64,000 nt of DNA from Pantoea sp. SOD02 (GTDB lineage Bacteria; Pseudomonadota; Gammaproteobacteria; Enterobacterales; Enterobacteriaceae). Below, in pieces: positions 52,602-60,958 of the stretch (position 1 is the first letter of the stretch; each line of letters begins with the position of its first letter). Made by a program: the position numbers and the translations under genes. The notes beneath the pieces were generated by a model. The model was given only the letters and a program-made list of their open reading frames with translations. It was not told where the DNA came from and ran no database searches. The stretch is taken from positions 372,001 through 436,000 of the forward strand of contig NZ_CP102605.1 in NCBI RefSeq assembly GCF_024707505.1, in the 5' to 3' direction.

Positions 52602-52882
52602 TTATTCCCTTATCCAAAGGTTTAAGTGGGCGTGTAGGGCGCCCGTTTTTCCTGACCTGTATTTCACAGGCAGCAGCAGGATAAGAAATTTGTTGGCAGA
52701 TGCAGACTTAAAGGACATTAGAAGTATTAACGTCAAAAAAATATTATTTAGCCTTTGATTAACATCCTCCTTAATAAACACCTCTAACTTCTTAAAGGGC
52801 TTAAACAACCTTATTAGAGCTGTGATAAATATCGCTAACTGTTTAAAATTAGTGCAGTTAATTGACCTTTACCGGATTGATA
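52602..52882. promoter_or_regulatory. Divergent region between gbpA and the pilotin gene
   Basis: These 281 bp separate the divergent gbpA and GspS-like starts and should hold both promoters. A GC-rich GGGCG...CGCCC hairpin followed by GTTTTT (plus-strand reading, 52628-52650) lies in the gbpA leader. No promoter pair was clear enough to name. Confidence 0.4.
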
Positions 52883-53254
52883 ATGAATAACCGTACACGT
52901 ATTTGCGTATTTATTTTTATGGCTGCGGCGTTGAGTGGCTGCCAACAGCATCCGCCGGCAGCAGCATTGCAACCACAGCAGTTAAATCAGTTATCCGCGC
53001 TGGTAGCGGGAAGCAATTGGACGCGCGATTATTGCCAGCGCAGCGATATTCCTGACCAGCAGACATTAATGCGTGGCGCATTGAACCAGGCCACAAAGCG
53101 TGGCTGGAATACCGCGCAGATTCAACCGCAAATGTTGAACAACGCGATTAACCAACGTTACGATGCGTTGACGAGAGATAATCAAACTAACGCGCAGAAA
53201 TGCGCAGCGCTGAATGTGGCTATAGCGTCATTTTTGAATCAGATGAGAGGGTGA
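52883..53254 (+). CDS. gspS: T2SS pilotin lipoprotein, GspS/AspS-like
   Basis: A 123-residue lipoprotein: the hydrophobic signal ends in the lipobox L-S-G-C (Cys near residue 19). The mature part is short and helical, with two further cysteines (R-D-Y-C-Q-R and A-Q-K-C-A) like the AspS-type pilotins. Pilotins carry the secretin GspD to the outer membrane. Adjacent gsp genes support the call. The ATG at 52883 is chosen over an upstream one because it fits the signal-peptide length. Confidence 0.7.
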   Translation: MNNRTRICVFIFMAAALSGCQQHPPAAALQPQQLNQLSALVAGSNWTRDYCQRSDIPDQQTLMRGALNQATKRGWNTAQIQPQMLNNAINQRYDALTRDNQTNAQKCAALNVAIASFLNQMRG

Positions 53255-53271
53255 AGTTTGTTGGTTTGCCT

Positions 53272-53339
53272 GGTACGCACAAATGCGTACCCGACGAAAA
53301 ACACGTAAATCCATTGTAGGGTCGCCATTTATGGCGACC
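53272..53339. repeat. REP-like pair with a second variant core
   Basis: GGTACGCACAAATGCGTACC (53272-53291) is a different 8-bp stem with the same architecture; a standard copy lies at 53316-53339. They sit between the convergent gspS and gspO genes, just before the gspO stop. Confidence 0.88.
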
Positions 53340-53344
53340 AATAT

Positions 53345-54118
53345 CTATTCAATCAACGGATAAACAAACATTAACGCCCCGGCAAACGCTAGCATCGGGC
53401 CGAATGGCAACGGTTGGTGCAAAGGGCGCTTAAACAGCAGCGCGCGCAGAATAACCGTGACGATGCCAGCACCTGCGGCGATTAATAAAACCGTCGGTAG
53501 CATTTGCCAGCCCAACCAGGCACCTAACGCTGCCAGCAATTTTGCATCACCCAGCCCTAAAGCATCGATTCCGCGCCAGTAACGATAACCGGTGGCGAGC
53601 AGCCACAATGCCAGATAGCCGATCGCCGCTCCCAACACCGCATCATTCAATGAGCTCGGCAGCCACGCAAGTGCCTGTAGCACTAAGCCCAGCCACAAGA
53701 GTGATAGCGTCAGCGCATCGGGCAGCAGCTGGTGCTCAATATCAATCAGCGTCAGCGCCAGCAACATCCAGCACAGCAGCAGCGCTGCCAGCAAGGTCGT
53801 ATCCCACGGCAGTAGCCAGGCTAGAAACAGGCTTAGGATTAACGTCGCCAGTTCCGTTGCGGGATAGCGCATGCTGATCGGATGGGCGCAGTGGTGACAG
53901 CGACCACGCAGCACCAGCCAGCTAAGCAACGGAATATTGTCGCGCTTGCGTAGCGCGTTGTGGCAATGCGGGCAGTGCGATGGCGGCAGTGCCAGACTCA
54001 ACTTTTTCTCTGGCTGCAGAATCATCAGCGGCAATCGATAGACTACGACGTTAAGGAAGCTGCCGACGGAGAGCGCGAACAGGCTGCCTAATAACAGCAT
54101 CAACCCATCATTCAGCAT
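53345..54118 (-). CDS. gspO: Prepilin peptidase GspO
   Basis: A 257-residue polytopic membrane protein. The N-terminal region has the methylase-type zinc cysteines (C-P-H-C and C-H-H-C), followed by the two catalytic aspartates of the GxGD peptidases (D-I-E-H near the middle and G-L-G-D-A-K later). It cleaves and methylates the pseudopilins GspG-K. The ATG at 54118 has GGAG seven bases upstream; it overlaps gspM by 11 bases. Last gene of the gsp operon. Confidence 0.93.
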   Translation of the reverse strand: MLNDGLMLLLGSLFALSVGSFLNVVVYRLPLMILQPEKKLSLALPPSHCPHCHNALRKRDNIPLLSWLVLRGRCHHCAHPISMRYPATELATLILSLFLAWLLPWDTTLLAALLLCWMLLALTLIDIEHQLLPDALTLSLLWLGLVLQALAWLPSSLNDAVLGAAIGYLALWLLATGYRYWRGIDALGLGDAKLLAALGAWLGWQMLPTVLLIAAGAGIVTVILRALLFKRPLHQPLPFGPMLAFAGALMFVYPLIE

Positions 54119-54566
54119 GCTTAAGCTCCAGATGTGTGAGCCGGACATGCTGCTTGTCACGGTGCATCTTCAACTCACTAACCTCAATGCCCCAGCGACC
54201 ATCGAGTTCATTCAGCCACTGCAATAAAACCGGGAAGGAGATCGTGACTGCCTGCTTCAATTGCCAGCGATGATGATGTGATTCCACTTCCAGCGCCAAA
54301 CCTTGCTGCTGCGCCAGTACATTGAGCGCTTCTGTTGAGGGCGCTTCACCCGATGGAGGGTATTTTTGCAATGCGGCTTCCCACGTCGGCAGCAGCTGTA
54401 ACGCCTGCTGTTCGCGTGCAAAGGCCTGCTGGCTGTGAGCACGATATTCATCGGCTTGCTGCCAGCTCAGTTGCAGCATCAATCCTAAGCCAATCAACAT
54501 TGCCACCAACAGCAACCCGCGCTCACGCGGCTGACGGGTTTGCCACCATCCTGATAAAAAGGTCAT
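54108..54566 (-). CDS. gspM: Type II secretion protein GspM
   Basis: A 152-residue bitopic inner-membrane protein: one membrane segment (about 18-36) followed by a coiled helix and a small periplasmic fold. It stabilises GspL in the assembly platform. It overlaps gspL by four bases and gspO by 11. Length and position are typical. Confidence 0.85.
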   Translation of the reverse strand: MTFLSGWWQTRQPRERGLLLVAMLIGLGLMLQLSWQQADEYRAHSQQAFAREQQALQLLPTWEAALQKYPPSGEAPSTEALNVLAQQQGLALEVESHHHRWQLKQAVTISFPVLLQWLNELDGRWGIEVSELKMHRDKQHVRLTHLELKHAE

Positions 54567-55606
54567 GATTTCCTGCTCAGCATTAATTGTGTCTCCTTCA
54601 CAACCAGCTCAATGCCCTCAGGCGCGTCATTACTGACGGCGGCAGGCACCGCATCGCGAAACGTTAACTGTAATTGTTGCGTCGTACCATCCCACACCAG
54701 CGTTTGCAGTGGGTTTTCATGCAGTTTTCCGAGCAGGCTCGAAGCGTTGTGTAACAGGGCAAGCAAACCCGGATTGTCAGACAACTCAGCCGGCTGCGCT
54801 GCCTTACGGCTAAACGCGCGGCGCACCAGCTCAGGTGATTCAGCAGGAAAATAGTGCTGATAGCGCGTGAGTAATTGTTGGTTCAGCTGCGTTACCGCCT
54901 TTTGCGCCTGCCAGCCTTGCCATAAAGGGGGAAAGATGACGCTCAGCCAACACAGCATAATTGCGGTACCTAATGCTAAAAGGGGGAAACGCAGCGCTGG
55001 ACGACGCGCAAATTCGCCGTGTAGCAGCGAGGTGCGACAGTCGCGTGCGCCTTGTGCCAGACGTAACAGGCTATCGCCCTCGTGCGGCGTTAGTGCCGAC
55101 AGAGAAGGAAACTGTGTCAACGCATTGTCTGGCAGCGACAAGCCGGTTCCATCTTCCAGCCTCAGCAGCCATTGATCATCAAGGTACAAGCGTGTCCCGG
55201 CTTCCAGCGCCAGCGTCGCGGGCATTACACGTTGCGGCACAATGCCATGATCGTTCAGCGTTTGTAGCATCTGCTGCAGCTCGTCGCGGTTGATGGCAGC
55301 CATAAGATGCTCATCCCCGTGGCGCTCCACACTGACAATGTGCAGATTATCCATCTCTTCACTCAGCAGCGGCTCAAGTTGCCAGCTCAGTGATTGCCTG
55401 TTGGCATTTGGCAGCGTGACCCTGGCGAGTGTTACGTGCTCGGCGGCGATCAGCAGAATCGTGTCGATATCATCGGCTGCGGGTAGGTCCGCCAGGGTTT
55501 CGCCCTGTTGCGGGCGCTGGCCAACGCACTGGCGGCACCAACGCCATCCTTGCGCGTGCTGCAGAATAACCAGCCAGCCTTTTGGGCGTTTGTTGAGAAA
55601 TTTCAT
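54563..55606 (-). CDS. gspL: Type II secretion protein GspL
   Basis: A 347-residue protein with a cytoplasmic actin-like domain (about 1-200), a membrane segment (about 215-235) and a periplasmic ferredoxin-like domain. It links the ATPase GspE to the inner-membrane platform. Start overlaps the gspK stop (ATGA). Confidence 0.87.
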   Translation of the reverse strand: MKFLNKRPKGWLVILQHAQGWRWCRQCVGQRPQQGETLADLPAADDIDTILLIAAEHVTLARVTLPNANRQSLSWQLEPLLSEEMDNLHIVSVERHGDEHLMAAINRDELQQMLQTLNDHGIVPQRVMPATLALEAGTRLYLDDQWLLRLEDGTGLSLPDNALTQFPSLSALTPHEGDSLLRLAQGARDCRTSLLHGEFARRPALRFPLLALGTAIMLCWLSVIFPPLWQGWQAQKAVTQLNQQLLTRYQHYFPAESPELVRRAFSRKAAQPAELSDNPGLLALLHNASSLLGKLHENPLQTLVWDGTTQQLQLTFRDAVPAAVSNDAPEGIELVVKETQLMLSRKS

Positions 55607-56487
55607 GGCGCTTCACTTAATCCATATTGTCGGTGATGCAGGGTAAAACGGTCTTCATGGCGTACCCACTGACTGCGAATAGCAGCAAACTGCTGATCGT
55701 CGGCCAGCCAAAGCAGCAGCTCCCAATGCTGGCTTTCCAGCACGGCGATACTTTGCAAGGTGCTAACGGCCGATCCCGCGCCGCCGGGTAAGGCGCTGAT
55801 AAACGCATCCAGCGTTGGCCAGCCGCGCTCGGGTTGGTTTTGCAGAAGAGACACGATCTGTGAGCGATCTTTTTCGCCCTCGAGCAGCGCCATCAACAGT
55901 GATGTCTGTCCCGCCTGCAACGCGTTAAGGTTAATCTTGAGTTCGCTGGTCGGTAAGGCACAAAGCAGTGGCGCGAGGTTTGACCAGCGCGGTTCGGCTA
56001 ACAAGGCTAAATGACGAATCTCGGTCTTATCGGCCAGCAAAGGCCACTGTTTGTTGTCGCTGGCATTGAGCTGAGTGTGAATCTGCGCAAGCAGAGTGCC
56101 GATCGCCGCGTCATCCAAACCTTGTTGCCGCACTAAGTGGGCGAAAACACGTTGTGCCGCAGTGCGGTGAAACACGCCGTCCTTATCTATTCGGCCGTTT
56201 TGACCCAGCGCGTTGAGGTTGAAGCAGCGTTGCCGATCGCGCCAGCGATAGCTGACCGTTTGCTCGTCTAGCCGCAGCTGTTGTACGCGCTCATCCAGCG
56301 GTTTGTCGCCTTGATTGAGCAGCCAGGTTTCGGCGCCGCGTAGCGTCCATTGCGCCTGCTGTTGATATTGCTGGCTAGCGGTGCGCGTCAATGCATGCAG
56401 CCAGTGACGCTGGCCCGCTACTGCTAGCAACGCCATCAGCGCAATGATCAGCAGAACCGTAATTAATGCCATGCCACGCTGCGCCAT
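55603..56487 (-). CDS. gspK: Type II secretion minor pseudopilin GspK
   Basis: A 294-residue prepilin with a short leader and the hydrophobic helix (Q-R-G-M-A-L-I-T-V-L-L-I-I), cleaved before M/A rather than the usual F. A large globular domain follows, as in GspK, which tops the pseudopilus. The usual Glu at position +5 is missing, as is normal in GspK. The start overlaps the gspJ stop (TAATG). Confidence 0.9.
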   Translation of the reverse strand: MAQRGMALITVLLIIALMALLAVAGQRHWLHALTRTASQQYQQQAQWTLRGAETWLLNQGDKPLDERVQQLRLDEQTVSYRWRDRQRCFNLNALGQNGRIDKDGVFHRTAAQRVFAHLVRQQGLDDAAIGTLLAQIHTQLNASDNKQWPLLADKTEIRHLALLAEPRWSNLAPLLCALPTSELKINLNALQAGQTSLLMALLEGEKDRSQIVSLLQNQPERGWPTLDAFISALPGGAGSAVSTLQSIAVLESQHWELLLWLADDQQFAAIRSQWVRHEDRFTLHHRQYGLSEAP

Positions 56488-57035
56488 TATTGTGCATTTC
56501 CAACTAACAGCACGCGCGTAATCTCACCCCAGCGCGCGGTAGTCAGCGTAATTTCAATCGCCTGTGGCAGGCTAAATTGTGAGGTCCAGCGATCTTGCCA
56601 GCGTCCCGACGAATAGAAGCGCATTGTAATTTGCTGAATGGCGGGAAAGGTGAGGGTAAGACCATCGTCCAGGCGTTGACGCGTTAAGGTTTGCTGAATG
56701 AAATCCCAGCGAACCTGTTGCAAAGTGGCGCGCGCATCTCCCTGTGGATTGAGCCAATTGCGGCGGGTGAATTGCAGCAGCGTCGCTTGCTGCTGAGCAA
56801 CAAAAGCCGGTTGTTGCCGAATGACGGCATTGGGCAGAATCAGCGCGTGTTTGAGATCCTGTTCCAGTAACGCAAACAGGCGATTCAACTCACTCAACTG
56901 TTGCGAATGTTGCTGTGATTGTTGCTGTGCGCGCAGGCTGCCCTGCAACAGTTGATAGCCTGCCAGACTGAGCAGCGCAAAGATCGCCAGCGCCAGTAAC
57001 ATCTCCAGCAGGGTAAAGCCGCGTTGGGGATTCAT
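56487..57035 (-). CDS. gspJ: Type II secretion minor pseudopilin GspJ
   Basis: A 182-residue prepilin with the cleavage motif R-G-F-T-L-L-E near the start and a hydrophobic helix. The ATG at 57035 overlaps the gspI stop (ATGA) and is preferred to an earlier in-frame start. It belongs to the tip complex I-J-K. Confidence 0.92.
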   Translation of the reverse strand: MNPQRGFTLLEMLLALAIFALLSLAGYQLLQGSLRAQQQSQQHSQQLSELNRLFALLEQDLKHALILPNAVIRQQPAFVAQQQATLLQFTRRNWLNPQGDARATLQQVRWDFIQQTLTRQRLDDGLTLTFPAIQQITMRFYSSGRWQDRWTSQFSLPQAIEITLTTARWGEITRVLLVGNAQ

Positions 57036-57382
57036 TGCGTCACCCAACTATACAGGCGCACCAGCGGCGCACCTTCTGCATGATTGCGCCACACTGCGAT
57101 TTCGATGCGCTGCACGCGCGGCTGCGTGGTGGGCAATTTCTGCACTTGCCAGTGCCAGCGTTCGCCTGCCATTTGCACGTCCAGCACGCCAGCATTCTGC
57201 TGTGCAGAGAGTTGCAGCAGCACAAGCTGATTCTCTGCAACCCAGCCGGCGATCTGTTTTTGCTCAAGATAGTGAAGATTACGCACCCGTTCATGCTGCG
57301 TTTGCATCAGTGCCAACCCGGCAATGGCCAGCAGCGCGAGCGCAATCATCACTTCAATCAGCGTCATGCCTTGTTGATTCAT
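57032..57382 (-). CDS. gspI: Type II secretion minor pseudopilin GspI
   Basis: A 116-residue prepilin with Q-G-M-T-L-I-E-V-M-I-A-L at its start (cleaved before M) and a small beta-rich domain. It starts the tip-complex assembly. Overlaps gspH and gspJ by four bases each. Confidence 0.92.
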   Translation of the reverse strand: MNQQGMTLIEVMIALALLAIAGLALMQTQHERVRNLHYLEQKQIAGWVAENQLVLLQLSAQQNAGVLDVQMAGERWHWQVQKLPTTQPRVQRIEIAVWRNHAEGAPLVRLYSWVTQ

Positions 57383-57861
57383 AATGGCAAGGTGGCAGAT
57401 AAGCTGGCGGGATTAAGCGCCAATTGCTGGACTTCGCCGGCAGCCGATCGAAATTCAATTTCAGCTTGCGTCATGTCGCCATCCGGCAAAAACCATAATG
57501 TGGCGGGCAGGGCGTGTGCGGTATCGCCGCGCAGGCGGAGTTCACCGTTTTTAATCGTTCCCTGGGCTGACGTGCCGACCACCGGATGCCAGACAGTACC
57601 GGGCAATGGCCCTTTTTCACCGGCTTCACCGCCGGTGAGCGTTGAGAGTTGCCAGCGATCGCTGTGAAGTTGTAAGCGCCAAATACGCGCTTCCAGCTGC
57701 GCCTGTTCCCATGCCCAGCGCGCACTATCCTGCAGCTGTTCCAGCGGTTGCGCCGTTTTGTTCTCGGGCATCGCCGCCGCCACCAAGCGTGTCACCACAC
57801 CCAGCAACATTAGCACCATCATGATTTCTAACAGCGTGAAACCCTGACTTCTGTTCTTCAT
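57379..57861 (-). CDS. gspH: Type II secretion minor pseudopilin GspH
   Basis: A 160-residue prepilin with Q-G-F-T-L-L-E-I-M-M-V-L-M-L-L-G. It links the tip complex to the major pseudopilin. It begins two bases after the gspG stop. Confidence 0.92.
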   Translation of the reverse strand: MKNRSQGFTLLEIMMVLMLLGVVTRLVAAAMPENKTAQPLEQLQDSARWAWEQAQLEARIWRLQLHSDRWQLSTLTGGEAGEKGPLPGTVWHPVVGTSAQGTIKNGELRLRGDTAHALPATLWFLPDGDMTQAEIEFRSAAGEVQQLALNPASLSATLPL

Positions 57862-57863
57862 GG

Positions 57864-58298
57864 TTATTCGCTGCCGTCCAGCTGCCAGTTATTGACATCA
57901 TCTTCGCTGCCAGTTTCGCCATCCGCGCCCATAGAGAACAGGTCAATAGCACCGTGTTTGCCTGGACTGACCAGGCGATAATCGTTGCCCCAGGGATCTT
58001 GTGGCAAGCGGCGGATATAGCCATCGCTGCGATAGTTGCGCGGTTGCGGGGCGATCGCTGGTGCTGTGACCAGCGCCTTTAAACCCTGTTCAGTGGTGGG
58101 ATAGCGGCCATTATCCAGCTTGTACATGTCGAGAGCATTCTCCAGCGTGACAATGTCACTTACCGCTTTCTGTCGATCGGCACGATCTTTATTACCCATC
58201 AAGCTGGGGATCACCAAACTGGCGAGCACGCCAAGAATCACTATCACTACCATGATTTCCAGCAGCGTAAAGCCACGCTGGCGTTGAGTCTGTTCCAT
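57864..58298 (-). CDS. gspG: Type II secretion major pseudopilin GspG
   Basis: A 144-residue major pseudopilin: R-G-F-T-L-L-E-I-M-V-V-I-V-I-L-G at the start, the conserved N-A-L-D-M-Y-K-L-D-N-G-R-Y-P-T-T-E-Q-G block, and the calcium-site region near the end (D-G-E-T-G-S-E-D-D). It forms the pseudopilus fibre. Confidence 0.95.
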   Translation of the reverse strand: MEQTQRQRGFTLLEIMVVIVILGVLASLVIPSLMGNKDRADRQKAVSDIVTLENALDMYKLDNGRYPTTEQGLKALVTAPAIAPQPRNYRSDGYIRRLPQDPWGNDYRLVSPGKHGAIDLFSMGADGETGSEDDVNNWQLDGSE

Positions 58299-58304
58299 TA
58301 AGTT

Positions 58305-59495
58305 TTATCCTGTCAGTGAGTTGAGCTGCAAAATCGGCTGCAAAATAGCGAGGATGATGAACAGCACAATCGCTGCCATCACCACAATCAGTAAGGGTTC
58401 GAACAGGCTTACCGCTATTGTCATCTGGCTGACAAAAGCCTGATCCTGAATATCGGCGGTGCGCTTGAGCATCGCATCCAGCTCGCCGCTGCTTTCACCG
58501 CTGGCGATCATATGGCGCATCATCGGCGTGAGCAGTTGTGAAGCCTCCAGCGCCTGCGTCAGCGTGACACCTTCGCGCACACGTTCGGCGGCAAGCTGCA
58601 GGCGTTCACGAATAAAGACATTACTCAGCACAGCTGCGCTGATGGCCATGCCTTCCAGAAGGGGAACGGCGCTATGGGTAAGAATGCTGAGGGTGCGCGC
58701 ATAGCGCGCCAGGTTGAGATTTAAAGTGATGCGACCGATCACCGGCAATTGCAGCATGCGTTGATGCCAGCGCAGTTGCAGCGTCGGATGGCGCAGGGCT
58801 CGTTGGCACAGCAGCAGAAGTGTAACGATGGCGATTAACAGTTTCGGTCCAAACTGCTGCGCTGCGCTGCTTAATTGCATCAGAATTCGCGTGCTGGCAG
58901 GTAAATTCTGTTGCATATGGCTGAACTGCGCCACCACTTCAGGCACCACCGCCACCAGCAAAATCCCCACCACCGACATCGCCACCACGGTAAGCAACAG
59001 CGGATAGATCATCGCCTGTAACAGTTTGCTTTTTAGTTTCTCGCCCTTCTCGCTGTAATCCGCCAGTTGCTCCAGCACACGATCCAGTCGGCCGGAAGCT
59101 TCACCCGCGCTGATCATCGCCTGATACAAGGGGGAAAAGGTCTTCGGAAACAGCGCAACTGCTTCAGCCAGCGAGCTGCCTTCCAGCACGCGCTGACGCA
59201 AAGTATCGATCAGCTGGCGCTGCTGCGGTTTTTCACTCTGCTGGGACAGCGCCTGCAACGATTGCGCCAGCGGTAAATTCGCGCCGGTTAGGGTAGCGAG
59301 CTGGCGCATCATCAACACGAAATCACGGGATTTAATGCGACCTGACTTTGCGCGCGAGGCTGCGGCACATTTTAACGATAACGGCTGCCAGCGACGCTCA
59401 CGCAGCAGTTGCCGCGCGTGGCGGGCGTTATCGGCTTCGATGGTGCCGCGCTGGGTCTTACCCCGGTCGTCGCGTGCCACAAAGCGGAAGTGCAT
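58305..59495 (-). CDS. gspF: Type II secretion inner-membrane platform protein GspF
   Basis: A 396-residue protein with two homologous cytoplasmic helical domains and three membrane segments, as in GspF/PilC. The ATG at 59495 shares one base with the gspE stop (TGATG); a TTG one codon earlier is possible but less likely. Confidence 0.93.
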   Translation of the reverse strand: MHFRFVARDDRGKTQRGTIEADNARHARQLLRERRWQPLSLKCAAASRAKSGRIKSRDFVLMMRQLATLTGANLPLAQSLQALSQQSEKPQQRQLIDTLRQRVLEGSSLAEAVALFPKTFSPLYQAMISAGEASGRLDRVLEQLADYSEKGEKLKSKLLQAMIYPLLLTVVAMSVVGILLVAVVPEVVAQFSHMQQNLPASTRILMQLSSAAQQFGPKLLIAIVTLLLLCQRALRHPTLQLRWHQRMLQLPVIGRITLNLNLARYARTLSILTHSAVPLLEGMAISAAVLSNVFIRERLQLAAERVREGVTLTQALEASQLLTPMMRHMIASGESSGELDAMLKRTADIQDQAFVSQMTIAVSLFEPLLIVVMAAIVLFIILAILQPILQLNSLTG

Positions 59496-60958
59496 CAATA
59501 TCCCTCCCGAGAGACGCGCAGCACCTCTTCAAGGGACGTGATCCCAGCCAGTGCTTTATCCAGACCGTCCTGCATCAGTGAGATACGTTGAGTGATATGT
59601 TGTTGTAATACCTGCTCATTCAATCCCTGGCTGATGGCGCTGCGCAGCGCATCATCCACGACAACCAGCTCATGAATGCCGGTACGACCACGATAGCCGC
59701 TGTGGTTGCACGTGGCGCAGCCTTGTGACTGAAAAAGCGGGGCGCTGAGCGTCAGGCCACCCAGTCCGTAGCGGGTTAACACATGATTCTCGGGTTGCCA
59801 TGGCTGTTTACAGGCTTCACAGAGTTTGCGTACCAGGCGCTGGGCTAACACCGCGCTCAGGGCATTCGCCAGCAAAAAGGGTTCGATGCCCATATCACGC
59901 AGGCGTTCTATTGCACCCAACGCGCTGTTGGTGTGCAGCGTAGAGAGCACCAGATGGCCGGTCAGCGAGGCTTGCACGGCAATTTGTGCCGTTTCGCTGT
60001 CGCGGATCTCACCAATCATCACCACATCCGGATCCTGACGCAAAATGGCGCGCAGCCCACGTGCAAAGGTCATGTTAACTTTGGCATTGACCTGCGTTTG
60101 ACCGATGCCTTCCAGTTCGTATTCAACGGGATCTTCAATGGTAAGAATGTTTTTTTCCGGGCGATAAAGCGCGCGCAAGGCGGCATACAGCGTGGTGCTT
60201 TTTCCCGAACCCGTTGGGCCGGTTACCAGGATGATGCCGTGTGGCAGCTGCAATTGCTGCTGTAAACGCTGACACAGCGGCGCATGCATGCCGGTATTTT
60301 CCAGCGACAGATCGAGGCTGTTTTTATCGAGGATACGCAACACCACGCGTTCGCCGTGACTGGCGGGCAGCGTTGAAACGCGGACATCCACGCTGCGGCC
60401 GGCAATGCGCAATGTTATGCGACCATCCTGCGGCAGGCGTTTTTCCGCGATATCCAGTTTTGCCATCACTTTGAGGCGCGAAATGAGATAGCGGCTGAGC
60501 TGTACTGGCGGCGTCAGCACCTGACGCAGCATGCCATCAATGCGGAAACGCACGCTGAGCAGCTTTTCGAACGGCTCAATGTGCACGTCCGAAGCGCCTT
60601 CACGCACCGCTTCACTGAGGATCGCATTGATCAAGCGGATTACTGGCGCACCATCGTCGCTATCCAGCAGTTCATTTTCATCCGGTAAAGCATCAACCAG
60701 TTCATCCAGATCGAGGCTTTGACCAATTTCGCTCACCATTTGCTGCGAAGCGTTGTTCTGCTGATAACAGGTGCTAGCGAGTTGCTGAAACTGTTCATCG
60801 CTGACCGTTTCAATCCGCGCATCAGGACAACGGCGTCGCGCCTCCGCCAGCGCAGCAAAGCGGATGCTCGATTTGCAACAGAGTCGCGGAGGCTGTTCTG
60901 GCAGCAGCACAATGTCGTGCTGCTGCACCCAGTTCCACGGCAAAAGCGGCGTACTCAT
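59495..60958 (-). CDS. gspE: Type II secretion ATPase GspE
   Basis: A 487-residue secretion ATPase: Walker A G-P-T-G-S-G-K-S-T, Asp box and Walker B (D-P-D-V-V-M-I-G-E-I-R-D), His box (L-S-T-L-H-T-N-S-A) and the zinc-binding tetracysteine (C-E-A-C...C-A-T-C). It powers pseudopilus assembly. Overlaps gspD by four bases. Confidence 0.95.
   Translation of the reverse strand: MSTPLLPWNWVQQHDIVLLPEQPPRLCCKSSIRFAALAEARRRCPDARIETVSDEQFQQLASTCYQQNNASQQMVSEIGQSLDLDELVDALPDENELLDSDDGAPVIRLINAILSEAVREGASDVHIEPFEKLLSVRFRIDGMLRQVLTPPVQLSRYLISRLKVMAKLDIAEKRLPQDGRITLRIAGRSVDVRVSTLPASHGERVVLRILDKNSLDLSLENTGMHAPLCQRLQQQLQLPHGIILVTGPTGSGKSTTLYAALRALYRPEKNILTIEDPVEYELEGIGQTQVNAKVNMTFARGLRAILRQDPDVVMIGEIRDSETAQIAVQASLTGHLVLSTLHTNSALGAIERLRDMGIEPFLLANALSAVLAQRLVRKLCEACKQPWQPENHVLTRYGLGGLTLSAPLFQSQGCATCNHSGYRGRTGIHELVVVDDALRSAISQGLNEQVLQQHITQRISLMQDGLDKALAGITSLEEVLRVSREGY

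Noticed and set aside
52602..52808. A 68-residue minus-strand frame upstream of gbpA
   Set aside because: No domain and no independent support; it occupies the divergent promoter region.
2575..53339. Short palindromes as an insertion sequence or as CRISPR repeats
   Set aside because: They are isolated or paired units of 24-68 bp, without transposase genes nearby or regular spacing; REP-like elements fit better.
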